Assembly: GCA_963717725.1 (NCBI GenBank)
Contig: CAVQWS010000018.1
Coordinates: 1-64,000, forward strand
Direction: 5' to 3'
DNA from: AC-32 sp963717725
Lineage (GTDB): Bacteria; Actinomycetota; Thermoleophilia; Gaiellales; Gaiellaceae
DNA length: 64,000 nucleotides
Shown here: positions 17,208 to 25,827 of the stretch, one piece after another
Layout of the letters: each line of letters starts with the position of its first letter
Position numbering within the stretch: the stretch's first letter is position 1
Made by a program: the position numbers and the translations under genes
The notes under the pieces: model-generated
What the model was told of the DNA's origin: nothing
What the model saw: only the letters and a program-made list of their open reading frames with translations
Database searches by the model: none

Positions 17208-17317
17208 GCGCTCTCCCCCCCCCGGGTCGTGCTTGGCTCGAAGCTGGTCATCGGGCCGCTCACCGTCTCCTAATCTCCGCGCCTCGCGCGGCGCCGCAGG
17301 AACACGAAGCCATTGCC

Positions 17318-17346
17318 GTGGTGAAGCACACCTGCCGGTTCACCAC
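17318..17346 (-). terminator. Secondary hairpin after subtilase gene
   Basis: GTGGTGAA (17318-17325) and TTCACCAC (17339-17346) form an 8-bp stem with a 13-base loop, just downstream of the annotated subtilase stop. There is no T tract. It may back up the stronger hairpin at 17421. Confidence 0.35.
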
Positions 17347-17354
17347 TCCGGAAG

Positions 17355-18983
17355 CTACGCCCCTCGGTCGAGGGTCACATCCCCCTTTTTCGGTATGGCC
17401 CGAATATCCCCCGAACGAGTGAGGGCCGGGATTTCTCCCGGCCCTCGCCTCACGTGTGTAGTGCCCCGTCCGTCGCCTAGCCGGCTCCGTTCACTCCGGT
17501 TGCCCCGGTTGCCCCGGTGCTCCGCTGCCGCCGCGTCGTCCGCGACAGCCGCTGCGATCTCCGGGGGCAGAGCGCTCGGGTCGGGAGCGGTCTCCGGGTC
17601 GGCCATGATCTCGGCCGCCTGTTCCGGAGTCAGCTCGTATCCGGCCGGGTCGCCCGTGGTGTCGCCCTCGGCGGCATCCTCGTACGAGGTATCCGCCCAG
17701 GAGACATCGGCCCACGAGACGTCGGCCCACGAGACATCTGCCCAGGAAACGTCGGCCCAGGAGACATCCGCCCAGGACACGACGTTCCACGCCGCGTCAG
17801 CCCAGGAGACCGAGTCCCACGAGACCGAGTCCCAGGAGACGTTCGCCTTCGCCACGTCGAGCCAGCTGACAGCGTCGAATGACGTGTCACCCGTGAGCGT
17901 GTTCTTCTTCACCCACTGCTCGAGCGCCCTGTTCGGGTTCGGCGGGCTGAGGAACATCGCCGCCCGGCTCATCTGGAACTCGCCCACTCCGACCGAGTTC
18001 GGAGCCGAGCCATCGACGTCCTTCGTCGATGCCATCAGCGCGCCCTTGACCTGGTCAGGTGTGAACTCGGGATGCTTGGCGAGGATCTGCGCTGCAGCGC
18101 CGGAGATCACCGGAGCTGCGAACGAGGTACCCGACAGCTGGATGTAGCCCTTGGCGACGACCTTGTCGGCGCGCTGCACCGCGAGGGTCGAGCCCTCGGG
18201 AACCGGACCGACCATGTACCGGCCGGGAGCCGCCAGCTCGGGCTTCATGAACCCGTCCGGCGTGCGGCCGTAGGCCGACCACGGAGCGTTGACGTCGTCC
18301 TTGATGTTCTTCGTGCCGCCGATGTCGACCGCGCCGACAGTGATCACGAAGGGGTCGTTGCCAGGTGCGTAGAGCACGCCGCTGGGCTTGTCGGGGAAGC
18401 CGTAGTTGCCGGCTGCCGCGACGACCACCACGTTGTTGAACCAGAGCTTCTCGACCGCCTGGTCGAGCGGGTCCCGGAAGAAGTGGCTCTGCGTCGCCGA
18501 GTGGAGCGAGAAGTTCGCGACGCGGATGTTGTACTTGTCCTTGTTGGCCAGGATCCACTGGGCCGCCGCAATCACGTCGCTCGTCCGCGCAACGCCGTTG
18601 TCGTCCATGACGTCGAGCGAGACGATCGGCGCCTGCGGTGTGGCCCCGGTGTAGTGGTCGGCCGCGCCGGCAGCGATACCCGCCACGAACGTGCCGTGGC
18701 CGCGGCCGTCGCCCGACGAGTCGTTCGGCAACGTCGAGAACCTCACGTTCGCCACGATCCGGTTGCCGAAGTCCTTGCTCCGGGCCTCGACGCCCGAGTC
18801 GACGATCGCGATCGCCGGCACCGAGCCCGCACGAGGAGCGTCCGGGCCACTCCAGGCCTTCGAAACACCCGTCTCGTAGGGCCAAAGCTGGTCCGAGCTG
18901 AAGCCGCTGACGTGCACCTGGACGTCCGGAGTCACGATCAGGTTCGGCAGCTTCGCCAGCCGAGCGACGTCACGAAGTCGCAC
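17355..18983 (-). CDS. Subtilisin-like S8 serine protease, catalytic part (frameshifted gene)
   Basis: The catalytic triad is visible: Asp in AIVDSGV, His in GHGTFVAGIAAG and Ser in LSGTSFAAPVISGAAA, with the oxyanion Asn in AAAGNYG. The fold is followed by a C-terminal region of Trp-containing pentads (SWADV). The signal peptide and prodomain are encoded in another frame at 18938-19384, so one indel separates them. At the 3' end the frame runs through a strong hairpin (17421-17446). A different frame would end naturally at a TGA at 17491 after APGQPGQPE, so a second indel near 17525-17545 is likely. The protein is expected to be exported and processed. Confidence 0.75.
   Translation of the reverse strand: MRLRDVARLAKLPNLIVTPDVQVHVSGFSSDQLWPYETGVSKAWSGPDAPRAGSVPAIAIVDSGVEARSKDFGNRIVANVRFSTLPNDSSGDGRGHGTFVAGIAAGAADHYTGATPQAPIVSLDVMDDNGVARTSDVIAAAQWILANKDKYNIRVANFSLHSATQSHFFRDPLDQAVEKLWFNNVVVVAAAGNYGFPDKPSGVLYAPGNDPFVITVGAVDIGGTKNIKDDVNAPWSAYGRTPDGFMKPELAAPGRYMVGPVPEGSTLAVQRADKVVAKGYIQLSGTSFAAPVISGAAAQILAKHPEFTPDQVKGALMASTKDVDGSAPNSVGVGEFQMSRAAMFLSPPNPNRALEQWVKKNTLTGDTSFDAVSWLDVAKANVSWDSVSWDSVSWADAAWNVVSWADVSWADVSWADVSWADVSWADVSWADTSYEDAAEGDTTGDPAGYELTPEQAAEIMADPETAPDPSALPPEIAAAVADDAAAAEHRGNRGNRSERSRLGDGRGTTHVRRGPGEIPALTRSGDIRAIPKKGDVTLDRGA
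17421..17446 (-). terminator. Strong hairpin terminator of subtilase gene
   Basis: GAGGGCCGGGA and TCCCGGCCCTC form a perfect 11-bp GC stem with loop TTTC. It lies inside the present 3' end of the subtilase frame, which is improbable for coding DNA. It probably marks the true gene end and implies that the frame runs past its natural stop because of an indel. Confidence 0.6.
17676..17841 (-). repeat. 15-bp tandem coding repeats (SWADV pentads)
   Basis: About eleven 15-bp units encode pentads of the form V-S-W-A-D or V-S-W-D-S, five of them identical in protein (SWADV). The Trp position is invariant while third bases vary, so selection acts on the protein. The array ends with SYED. Confidence 0.8.
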
Positions 18984-19384
18984 GACGCCGCCACGCCGTC
19001 GACCAGGCTGAGGCGCCGGTTGAGGCCACCGCGGTCGTCGTCTGCGAACTGGTTGATGTGCGTGAACGCCGAGAGTGCCGGCGAGATGCTGCCGCTGGTG
19101 CTCTGGATGATCACCCGCACGTACTGGTTCGGATGCTGCTTGGCACTCTTGACGAGGCCGGGCGAGACCCAGGTCTTCTTCGAGGTGACCTTGACCGCCT
19201 GCCGTCCGTGCTTCGGTGCGCTCGCTGCAAGAGGGACGCTGAGGACGAGCATCGCCGCAAGCGCGGTGACCGCTCCCCTGCCGCCCTTGCCCCAGAGAGC
19301 GCTGGATCGAGACTCCCCGCCACGGTTGCCCGTGCCCCAGAGAGCACTCGATCGCGTCTCGTTGCGAATTCCGCCGTTCCTCAC
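18938..19384 (-). CDS. Signal peptide and prodomain of the S8 protease (frameshifted from catalytic part)
   Basis: A GTG at 19384 follows AAAGGAG by nine bases. The product opens with two copies of SSALWG followed by a basic Gly-rich turn. Next come a signal peptide hydrophobic core (AVTALAAMLVLSVPLAASA) and an I9-like prodomain (YVRVIIQSTSG through NRRLSLVDGVA). After that the frame runs into a stop at 18938, while the catalytic frame continues with VRLRDVARLAKLPNL. Loss of one base (or gain of two) around 18983-18993 explains the break. In a normal gene this and the catalytic part would be one protein of about 630 residues. Confidence 0.65.
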   Translation of the reverse strand: MRNGGIRNETRSSALWGTGNRGGESRSSALWGKGGRGAVTALAAMLVLSVPLAASAPKHGRQAVKVTSKKTWVSPGLVKSAKQHPNQYVRVIIQSTSGSISPALSAFTHINQFADDDRGGLNRRLSLVDGVAASCDFVTSLGWRSCRT

Positions 19385-19578
19385 CTTCCGTGTCTCCTTT
19401 CCGCGCCCTCGCGCGGGCCGCATGTCAGTCCAACCGCGGCGTCGGTCCTTGCTCGCCGCCGCGAAATACGGGCGGAACCTAGGCTCTGCGGGGGCTCCGC
19501 TACATCCCCCGGCAGGGTGAGGCCGCCGAAAGTTCCCTCGAACGGGTGACGCCGGGTCGGGCGCGGTAGCGTGGCGGC

Positions 19579-20949
19579 GTGCGCGCCCCGCTCGCCCTCG
19601 AGATCGGCCTCGCCCGCGCCGCGGCGGGCCTTTCGCGCCTGGCCGGCGCCGGCGGTGGCACCACCTTGCCGGGCAAGCTGCTCTGGAAGCTGGATCCGGA
19701 CGCGGTCGACCGCCTCGCGGCGCGGTTGCCGCAGGGCTCTGCGCTCGTCTCGGCGACCAACGGCAAGACGACGACGGCCGCGATGGCCGCGCGGATCCTG
19801 GAGCCGTCGGTGCGGCTGGCGCACAACCGGGCCGGCGCGAACCTCGTCTCCGGCGTCGCCTCTGCGCTCGTCGCCGCCCGAGATGCCGAACTGGGGCTGT
19901 TCGAGGTGGACGAGGCCGCGCTGTCCGAGGTGGCGAGGAGAGTCGCGCCGCGGGCCGTCTCGCTCGGCAACCTGTTTCGCGACCAGCTCGACCGCTACGG
20001 CGAGCTCGAGCTCCTGGCCGGGCGCTGGCGCGAGATGGCGCGCGGGCTCCCGGCAGAGGCGCTGCTGGTCGCCAACGGCGACGACCCGCAGCTCGGGGAG
20101 ATCGCCACTGAACGGCCTGGTTCCGTGGTTTTCGGGCTCGACGACCCTCGCCACGCCGCGCCCGAGCTGCAGCACGCAGCCGACTCGAAGTGGTGCGTGC
20201 GCTGCGGCACGCCATACGCGTACGCCGCGGCCTACATCGGCCATCTCGGCGACTACCGCTGCCCCGCTTGCGGCCACGCGCGGCCGCCGCTCGACATCGC
20301 GGCCCGCGAGATCGAGCTGAACGGGCTCGAGAGCGTCTCCTTCCGGCTCGACACGCCGGAGGGCTCCGCCCGTGTCGCGTTGCGGGTGCCGGGTCTCTAC
20401 AACGTCTACAACGCGCTGGCGGCAGCCTCGCTGGGTCGCGCATTGGGCGCCTCTCTTGACGCGATTGTGGCCGGGTTGCAGGGCTTTTCCGCTGCTTTCG
20501 GCCGTTTCGAGCGGATCCAGCTCGAAGAACGCTCGCTGCTGGTGCTGCTGATCAAGAACCCCGCCGGAGCGAACGAGGTCGTCCGCACGCTCCTGGCCGG
20601 GAGCGCGCCCCGCCTGCTGCTCATCGCGTTGAACGACGAGATCGCCGACGGCCGGGACGTCTCCTGGATCTGGGATGTCGACTTCGAGCCGCTCCTCGAC
20701 GGGCTGGAACGGCTGATCGCAACCGGCGAGCGCGCGGCCGAGCTCGCCCTGCGCTTCAAGTACGCGGGCTTGCCGGAGCGCGCGATCGAGGTCGTGCCCT
20801 CGCTGGAGGCCGCGCTCGACCGGGGGCTCGAGCTCACCGCGCCGGGCGAGGAGCTGACCGCGCTGCCGACCTACACCGCCATGCTCGCCCTGCGCGACCT
20901 CGTCGCACGCCGCGGCTTCGTCAAGCCGTACTGGGAGGAGGCGGCGTGA
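19579..20949 (+). CDS. murT: Lipid II isoglutaminyl synthase subunit MurT
   Basis: MurT with GatD amidates the alpha-carboxyl of D-Glu in the peptidoglycan stem using glutamine. The 456-residue protein has the Mur ligase ATP loop ATNGKTTT (near 59-66), a Cys4 zinc ribbon (CVRCG and CPACG near 205-230) and the MurT-type C-terminal domain (DVSWIWDVDFE). It starts at GTG 19579. It overlaps gatD by four bases, as expected for the subunit pair. Confidence 0.93.
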   Translation: MRAPLALEIGLARAAAGLSRLAGAGGGTTLPGKLLWKLDPDAVDRLAARLPQGSALVSATNGKTTTAAMAARILEPSVRLAHNRAGANLVSGVASALVAARDAELGLFEVDEAALSEVARRVAPRAVSLGNLFRDQLDRYGELELLAGRWREMARGLPAEALLVANGDDPQLGEIATERPGSVVFGLDDPRHAAPELQHAADSKWCVRCGTPYAYAAAYIGHLGDYRCPACGHARPPLDIAAREIELNGLESVSFRLDTPEGSARVALRVPGLYNVYNALAAASLGRALGASLDAIVAGLQGFSAAFGRFERIQLEERSLLVLLIKNPAGANEVVRTLLAGSAPRLLLIALNDEIADGRDVSWIWDVDFEPLLDGLERLIATGERAAELALRFKYAGLPERAIEVVPSLEAALDRGLELTAPGEELTALPTYTAMLALRDLVARRGFVKPYWEEAA

Positions 20950-21698
20950 AGATCGTCGTCGGGCACCTCTTCCCGGACTACCTGAACATCTACGCCGATC
21001 GCGGCAACATCGCCGTCCTGACGCAGCGCGCCGCCTGGCGTGGGCACGAGTTGGAGGTACGGCCGCTCGGGGCCGGCGACGCGGTGCGTCCGGGCGAGCA
21101 CGATCTCTTCTACGTCGGCGGCGGCCAGGACCGCGAGCAGGAGCTGATCGCGCCCGCGCTCGCCGCGCTCGGGCCGGCGCTGCGGGAGGCCGTCGAGCGC
21201 GGCGTCGCAGCGCTCGCGGTCTGCGGCGGCTACCAGCTCTTCGGGCGCTTCTACCGCGACCAGAGCGGCGACGAGCTGCCGGGCGCGGGACTGTTGCCGC
21301 TGCACACGATCGCCGGCGAGCGCCGGATGATCGGCGACGTCCTCCTCGAGTGCGAGCTCGAGCCCGGCGAGCCGCGCACGCTGGCCGGCTTCGAGAACCA
21401 CGCCGGCCGCACGGTGCTCGAGGACGGCGCCGAGCCGCTCGGGCGGGTGCTCGCGGGCTTCGGCAACGACGGCGCCAGCGGCTACGAGGGCTGTCGCGCC
21501 GGGCGCGTGATCGGCACCTACCTGCACGGTCCGCTGCTCCCGCGCAACCCCTGGCTCGCCGACTGGCTGCTCGCGCAGGCGCTCGCGCACCGACTGGGCG
21601 GCGACCCGCCCGAGCTGGAGCCGCTCCCGGACGAGCTCGAGGGCGAGGCCCACGTGGTCTCCGCCGAGCGGGCGCGGTCGCGCGGCGGCCGCTTCTAG
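20946..21698 (+). CDS. gatD: Lipid II isoglutaminyl synthase glutaminase subunit GatD
   Basis: This class I-like glutaminase supplies ammonia to MurT. The nucleophile Cys is in AVCGGYQLFG (near residue 93) and the catalytic His in GTYLHGPLLPRNP (near 190). The N-terminus LFPDYLNIYADRGNI is typical. Length is 250 residues. It ends convergent with the nudix gene with a four-base overlap. Confidence 0.93.
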   Translation: MKIVVGHLFPDYLNIYADRGNIAVLTQRAAWRGHELEVRPLGAGDAVRPGEHDLFYVGGGQDREQELIAPALAALGPALREAVERGVAALAVCGGYQLFGRFYRDQSGDELPGAGLLPLHTIAGERRMIGDVLLECELEPGEPRTLAGFENHAGRTVLEDGAEPLGRVLAGFGNDGASGYEGCRAGRVIGTYLHGPLLPRNPWLADWLLAQALAHRLGGDPPELEPLPDELEGEAHVVSAERARSRGGRF

Positions 21699-22150
21699 GG
21701 CACCCAAAGAGCGCCGAGGTACACCGCGGGGTCGCCGGGCGTCCAGCGCTGGAGGAAGCGCTGGATCGGCGGGTGCAGGACGATCTCGTCCAGCTCCTCG
21801 GCGCCGAAGAGCCGGTGGCCGCGGACAGCCGCGTCGTGGGAGGTGACCTGTTCGAGCGACTGTCCGGTCAAATCGCCCGCGAAGATGATGTGCACCACGT
21901 GCTTGGCCGCGAAGCTGCGGACAGGCGCGATCGAGTCGACGATCGCGACCGGCCCCTCGACCGGAACTTCAGCGCCGACCCCGACCTCCTCGGCGAGCTC
22001 GCGGTGGAGCGCGTCCACGAGGCTCTCACCCGAGTCGACGCCGCCGCCCGGCAACAGCCAGTGCTCCTTGCCGTTCTTCTCGTGCCGGCAGAGCAGGATG
22101 CTCGCCTCCCAGCGCAGGAGCGCAGAGACACGAATTCGCGGCTCGCCCAT
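21695..22150 (-). CDS. Nudix hydrolase
   Basis: The 151-residue protein carries a complete Nudix box: GGGVDSGES and then RELAEEVGV, fitting GX5EX7REUXEEXGU. It hydrolyses a nucleoside diphosphate linked to another group; the substrate cannot be read. The start overlaps the dut stop by one base, so both may serve nucleotide pool cleaning. Confidence 0.85.
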   Translation of the reverse strand: MGEPRIRVSALLRWEASILLCRHEKNGKEHWLLPGGGVDSGESLVDALHRELAEEVGVGAEVPVEGPVAIVDSIAPVRSFAAKHVVHIIFAGDLTGQSLEQVTSHDAAVRGHRLFGAEELDEIVLHPPIQRFLQRWTPGDPAVYLGALWVP

Positions 22151-22584
22151 CAGGCTCGCGACGAACCGAAGCCGCGGACGCCGCGCTCGCTCTCAGGGAG
22201 CTCGTCGACCTCGACCGGCTCGAGCTCGGGGACCGGCAGCACGACGAGCTGCGCGATCCGCATTCCGGGCTCGACCACGAACGGCTCGCGCGCGTCGGTG
22301 TTGAGCAGCACGACCCGCACCTCCCCGCGGTAGCCCTCGTCGATCAGCCCGGGCGAGTTCACGACCGTCAGGCCGTGCCGTGCCGCGAGACCCGAGCGCG
22401 GCTGGACGAAGCCGGCGTGGCCCTCCGGGATCGCGACCGCGAGCCCGGTGCCGACGAGCGCCCGCTCGCCCGGTCCGAGCTCGTGCCGCTCGCAGGCGGC
22501 CAGGTCGAGGCCGGCGTCGCCCGCGTACGCGCGCTCGGGCAGCACCGCGTCCGGGTGCAGGCGGCGGATCGGGAGCTCGATCAC
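22150..22584 (-). CDS. dut: dUTP diphosphatase
   Basis: Dut cleaves dUTP to dUMP and pyrophosphate. The five trimeric-dUTPase motifs are seen in order: AGDAGLDL, PRSGLAAR, GLIDEGYRGEV (with the catalytic Asp), GMRIAQLV and, at the C-terminus, RGVRGFGSS, the flexible lid. Length of 144 residues is typical. It overlaps hflX by four bases. Confidence 0.95.
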   Translation of the reverse strand: MIELPIRRLHPDAVLPERAYAGDAGLDLAACERHELGPGERALVGTGLAVAIPEGHAGFVQPRSGLAARHGLTVVNSPGLIDEGYRGEVRVVLLNTDAREPFVVEPGMRIAQLVVLPVPELEPVEVDELPESERGVRGFGSSRA

Positions 22585-23876
22585 GCGCTCGACCGCGCTT
22601 CCGCCTCGGCGATCAGGAACGGCGCGAAGCGACGCACCTCACGCCGCGGGAGACGCGCGCGCACGAAGACGCCTTCGGGCCGGTCGGCGCGCTCGTCCAC
22701 CGGCGTGCCGAGCGCATAGAGCTCCGCCAGCCGCGCTCCCTCGTCGTAGGGGATCAGCAGCCGCACCAGCTCGAAGCGCTCGCCGAAACGCTCGGCCACT
22801 CGCTCGCGCAACTCGTCGAGCCCCTCACCCGTGCGCGCCGAGACCTGCAGCGCACCCGGGAAGCGGTTCGAGAGCCGTCGCCGGCGCAGCGCGTCGAGTG
22901 CGTCCACCTTGTTCAGGACGAGCTCGGTCGGCAGCTCGCCCGCGCCGATCTCGCCGAGCACCGAGTCGACCGCGGCGAGCATCTCCTCGAGCTCCTCGTC
23001 GCTCGCCGAGGCATCGGCGACGTGCAACACGAGGTCGGCGACGAGCGTCTCCTCGAGTGTGGCGGCGAACCCCTCGACCAGTTGATGCGGCAGACGGCGG
23101 ATGAACCCGACCGTGTCGGTGACCAGGTAGCGCCGGCCCTCGACCTCGAAGCCGCGCGTGGTCGGGTCAAGCGTCTCGAACAGGCGGTCGTCGACCGAGG
23201 CATCCGCGCCGGTGAGCGCGTTCAGGAGCGTGGACTTGCCGACGTTGGTGTAGCCGGCGAGCGCGATCGTCGGCGTCTCCGAGCGGCGCCGCGCCTTGCG
23301 TCGCGTGTCGCGCTGCTTGGCCAGACGGCGAAGGCGGTCCCGTAGCAGCGTCACGCGCCGTCGCGCGAGGCGACGGTCAGTCTCGAGCTGGCTCTCACCT
23401 GGGCCTCTCGTCCCCACGCCGCCGCCGAGCCGCTCGAGATGCTGCCAGAGGCCGCGCATGCGCGGGAGGTTGTACTCCAACTGCGCCAGCTCGACCTGGA
23501 GCTTGCCCTCGGCGCTGACGGCGTGCTGGGCGAAGATGTCGAGGATCAGCTGTGTCCTGTCGACCACGCGCGCCTGCAGCGCGTCCTCGAGCGCACGCTG
23601 CTGCACCGGGGAGAGCTCGTCGTCGACGATCAGCGACTCCGCGCCCGAGCGCTTGAACGCCTCCTTCAGCTCCTCGAGCTTGCCCTTGCCCACGTAGGTG
23701 CGCGGGTCGGGCCGCTCACGGTGCTGGACGAGCTCGGCCACCGGCTCGACTCCCGCCGTGCGCGACAGCTCTCGAAGTTCGCCGAGGAAGGGATCGACGC
23801 CCTTGGGCGGCGCTGCGAGCACGAACCCGCGCTCGGGCTCCGCGCCCGGCGCAGGATCGGGCTGACGGTTCGTCAC
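22581..23876 (-). CDS. hflX: Ribosome-associated GTPase HflX
   Basis: HflX splits stalled or hibernating 70S ribosomes under stress. The N-terminal half has the HflX domain (THR-type glycine loop region DPRTYVGKGKLEELK, LSPVQQRALEDAL) and a coiled segment rich in Arg. The G domain shows GYTNVGKSTLLNALTG (G1), DTVGFIRRLP (G3) and NKVD (G4). Length is 431. It is co-directional with dapL upstream and dut downstream, with four-base overlaps. Confidence 0.95.
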   Translation of the reverse strand: MTNRQPDPAPGAEPERGFVLAAPPKGVDPFLGELRELSRTAGVEPVAELVQHRERPDPRTYVGKGKLEELKEAFKRSGAESLIVDDELSPVQQRALEDALQARVVDRTQLILDIFAQHAVSAEGKLQVELAQLEYNLPRMRGLWQHLERLGGGVGTRGPGESQLETDRRLARRRVTLLRDRLRRLAKQRDTRRKARRRSETPTIALAGYTNVGKSTLLNALTGADASVDDRLFETLDPTTRGFEVEGRRYLVTDTVGFIRRLPHQLVEGFAATLEETLVADLVLHVADASASDEELEEMLAAVDSVLGEIGAGELPTELVLNKVDALDALRRRRLSNRFPGALQVSARTGEGLDELRERVAERFGERFELVRLLIPYDEGARLAELYALGTPVDERADRPEGVFVRARLPRREVRRFAPFLIAEAEARSSA

Positions 23877-25051
23877 GCTGTGATTATGCCGCTCCGCAGC
23901 GAGGACTCGATTCTCCGCGCTGCCTCGTCTAGCCGGCTGTCGGGAACGGTGAGCGACAGCCGAACGAAGCCCTCGCCGCTCGGGCCGAAGGACGGCCCCG
24001 GCGAGATGACCACGCCTGCCTGCTCGAGCACGAGCTCCGTGAACGAGGCCGAGGCGTGGCCCTCGGGCACGCGCACCCAGAAGTACGGTGTCGCCTGCGG
24101 CGGGTCGACCTCGAGCCCGATCGCCGCCAGCGCCTCCGCCAGCAGGTCGCGCCGCCGCTCGTAGACGGCCGACATCTCGCGCGGGAAGTCGCGCGCATCG
24201 GTGAGGGCGACCGCGGTCGCGTGCTGAACCGCCTCGAACATGCCCGAGTCGAGGTTGGTCTTCAGCTGCCGGTAGCGCTCGACCACTTCCGGGTTGCCCG
24301 CGACGAGGCCGGAGCGCCAGCCCGTCATGTTCCAGCCCTTCGAGAGCGAGAAGATCTCGACGCCGACCTCTTTCGCGCCCGGCGTCTCGAGGAAGCTGGG
24401 AGCGCGGTAGCCGCCGAAACAGAGCTCCGAATAGGCGTTGTCGTGGACGACGACCAGATCGTTCATACGGGCAAGCTCGACCGCGCGGTCGAAGTAGCCG
24501 GGCGTGACGACCGCGCCGGTCGGGTTGTTCGGGTAGTCGAGGAAGAGCAGATTCGCGCGTGCGAGCACGTCGTGCGGGATCGCCTCGAAGTCGGGCAGGA
24601 AGCCCTGCTCGGCGCGGAGCGGCAGGTAGTGCACCTCGGCGCCTGCAAATAGCGGACCGGACGTGTAGGGCGGATAACCCGGATCCGGCGAGAGGCAGAT
24701 GTCACCCGGGTCGAGCAGCGCCATGGCGATGTGGCCGACCGCCTCCTTGCCGCCGAGCGCGGGCACGATCTCCGAGGCCGGGTCAAGCTCGACGCCGAAG
24801 CGCTCGCGGTAGAAGGCGGCCGCCGCCTCGCGGAGCTCGTCAGAGCCGTGGTTGGTCGGATACTGGTGCGTGCGCGGGTCTCGCGCGGCGTCGGCCAGCG
24901 CGTCGACGACCACCTGCGGCGTCGGCAGGTCCGGGTCGCCGATCCCGAGGCTGATCACGTCCACGCCTTCGCGGCGCTTCTGCGCGATCTTCCGCTCGAG
25001 CTCGGCGAACAGGTACGGGGGCACCGCGTCGAGGCGCTTCGCGAACCTCAC
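23873..25051 (-). CDS. dapL: LL-diaminopimelate aminotransferase
   Basis: DapL makes LL-diaminopimelate from tetrahydrodipicolinate and glutamate in one PLP-dependent step, bypassing the succinylase route. The start FAKRLDAVPPYLFAELERK, the YPNNPTGA motif, HDNAYSEL, and the PLP lysine in SLSKGWNMTGWRSG match the direct DapL type. The GTG at 25051 is chosen: it overlaps the dapF stop by four bases, and residues upstream are not conserved. Length is 392. With dapF beside it and dapA and dapB at 54-57 kb, it completes the pathway. Confidence 0.88.
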   Translation of the reverse strand: MRFAKRLDAVPPYLFAELERKIAQKRREGVDVISLGIGDPDLPTPQVVVDALADAARDPRTHQYPTNHGSDELREAAAAFYRERFGVELDPASEIVPALGGKEAVGHIAMALLDPGDICLSPDPGYPPYTSGPLFAGAEVHYLPLRAEQGFLPDFEAIPHDVLARANLLFLDYPNNPTGAVVTPGYFDRAVELARMNDLVVVHDNAYSELCFGGYRAPSFLETPGAKEVGVEIFSLSKGWNMTGWRSGLVAGNPEVVERYRQLKTNLDSGMFEAVQHATAVALTDARDFPREMSAVYERRRDLLAEALAAIGLEVDPPQATPYFWVRVPEGHASASFTELVLEQAGVVISPGPSFGPSGEGFVRLSLTVPDSRLDEAARRIESSLRSGIITA

Positions 25052-25827
25052 AGCGGGAACTCCTCGGCCAGCTCGACGGTGCAGATCTCCTCCGCGGGGC
25101 CGGTGAGCGTCGCCTTGCCCTCGCGCAGCGCGACCAGCAGGTCGCCGCCCGCCAGGTGCACCGTCACCGGGCTTTCGCACCAGCCGTTGGCGACGCAGGC
25201 GGCGCTTGCCGCGACCGCGCTGGTGCCCGAGGAGAGCGTCTCCCCCGCTCCGCGCTCCCAGACGGCGACCGTGATGTCGTGCTCGCCGTCGACGCGGACG
25301 AGCTGGACGTTGGTGCGCTCGGGAAAGCGCTCGTGGTTCTCGACCAGCGGGCCGAGCCGCAGCAGCTCGCCGCGGTCCGGGTGGTGGCGGATGACCGCGT
25401 GCGGGTTGCCGACCGAGACCGGCGTCAGCTCGACCTGCTCGCCGCCGACGTCGATCGTCTCCGGTTCGCCGACCTCGACGGCGCCCATCTCCTGCTCGAC
25501 CTCGCGCTCGCCGCGCATCGTGGCGCCTACCTCACGCGGGCCGACGATGATCCGCACCTCGTCCGCCCCACCGCGCCGGGCCAGCCAGCGCGCGGCGATG
25601 CGCGTGCCGTTGCCGGACAGCTCCGCGACCGAGCCGTCGGGGTTCCAGATCACGACCTCGGCGGTGTCGCCGTCCGCGGAGATGACCTCGACGATCCCGT
25701 CCGAGCCGACCCCGAAGTGGTAGTCGCAGATCCGCTGCACCCGCTCGGCGGTCAGTGGGACCGACAGGGCGGCGCGCTCGACGAGCAGGTAGTCGTTGCC
25801 GAGGCCGTGCCACTTCGAGAGCTTCAC
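25048..25827 (-). CDS. dapF: Diaminopimelate epimerase with serines at both catalytic positions
   Basis: DapF interconverts LL- and meso-diaminopimelate using two cysteines as acid and base. The fold motifs are all present (KWHGLGNDY, GVGSDGI, WNPDGSVAELSGNGTR, SVGNPHAV, ERGAGETLSSGTSA). However, the cysteines expected in the CGNG and CGTG motifs are both Ser here (LSGNG, SSGTS). Length is normal at 259 residues. The double replacement is symmetric, so it is not a random base error. The enzyme may work with serines, act on another substrate, or be inactive. It overlaps miaA and dapL by four bases each. Confidence 0.85.
   Translation of the reverse strand: MKLSKWHGLGNDYLLVERAALSVPLTAERVQRICDYHFGVGSDGIVEVISADGDTAEVVIWNPDGSVAELSGNGTRIAARWLARRGGADEVRIIVGPREVGATMRGEREVEQEMGAVEVGEPETIDVGGEQVELTPVSVGNPHAVIRHHPDRGELLRLGPLVENHERFPERTNVQLVRVDGEHDITVAVWERGAGETLSSGTSAVAASAACVANGWCESPVTVHLAGGDLLVALREGKATLTGPAEEICTVELAEEFPL

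Noticed and set aside
17676..17841. CRISPR-like array
   Set aside because: Units are 15 bp without spacers and are in frame inside a protease gene.
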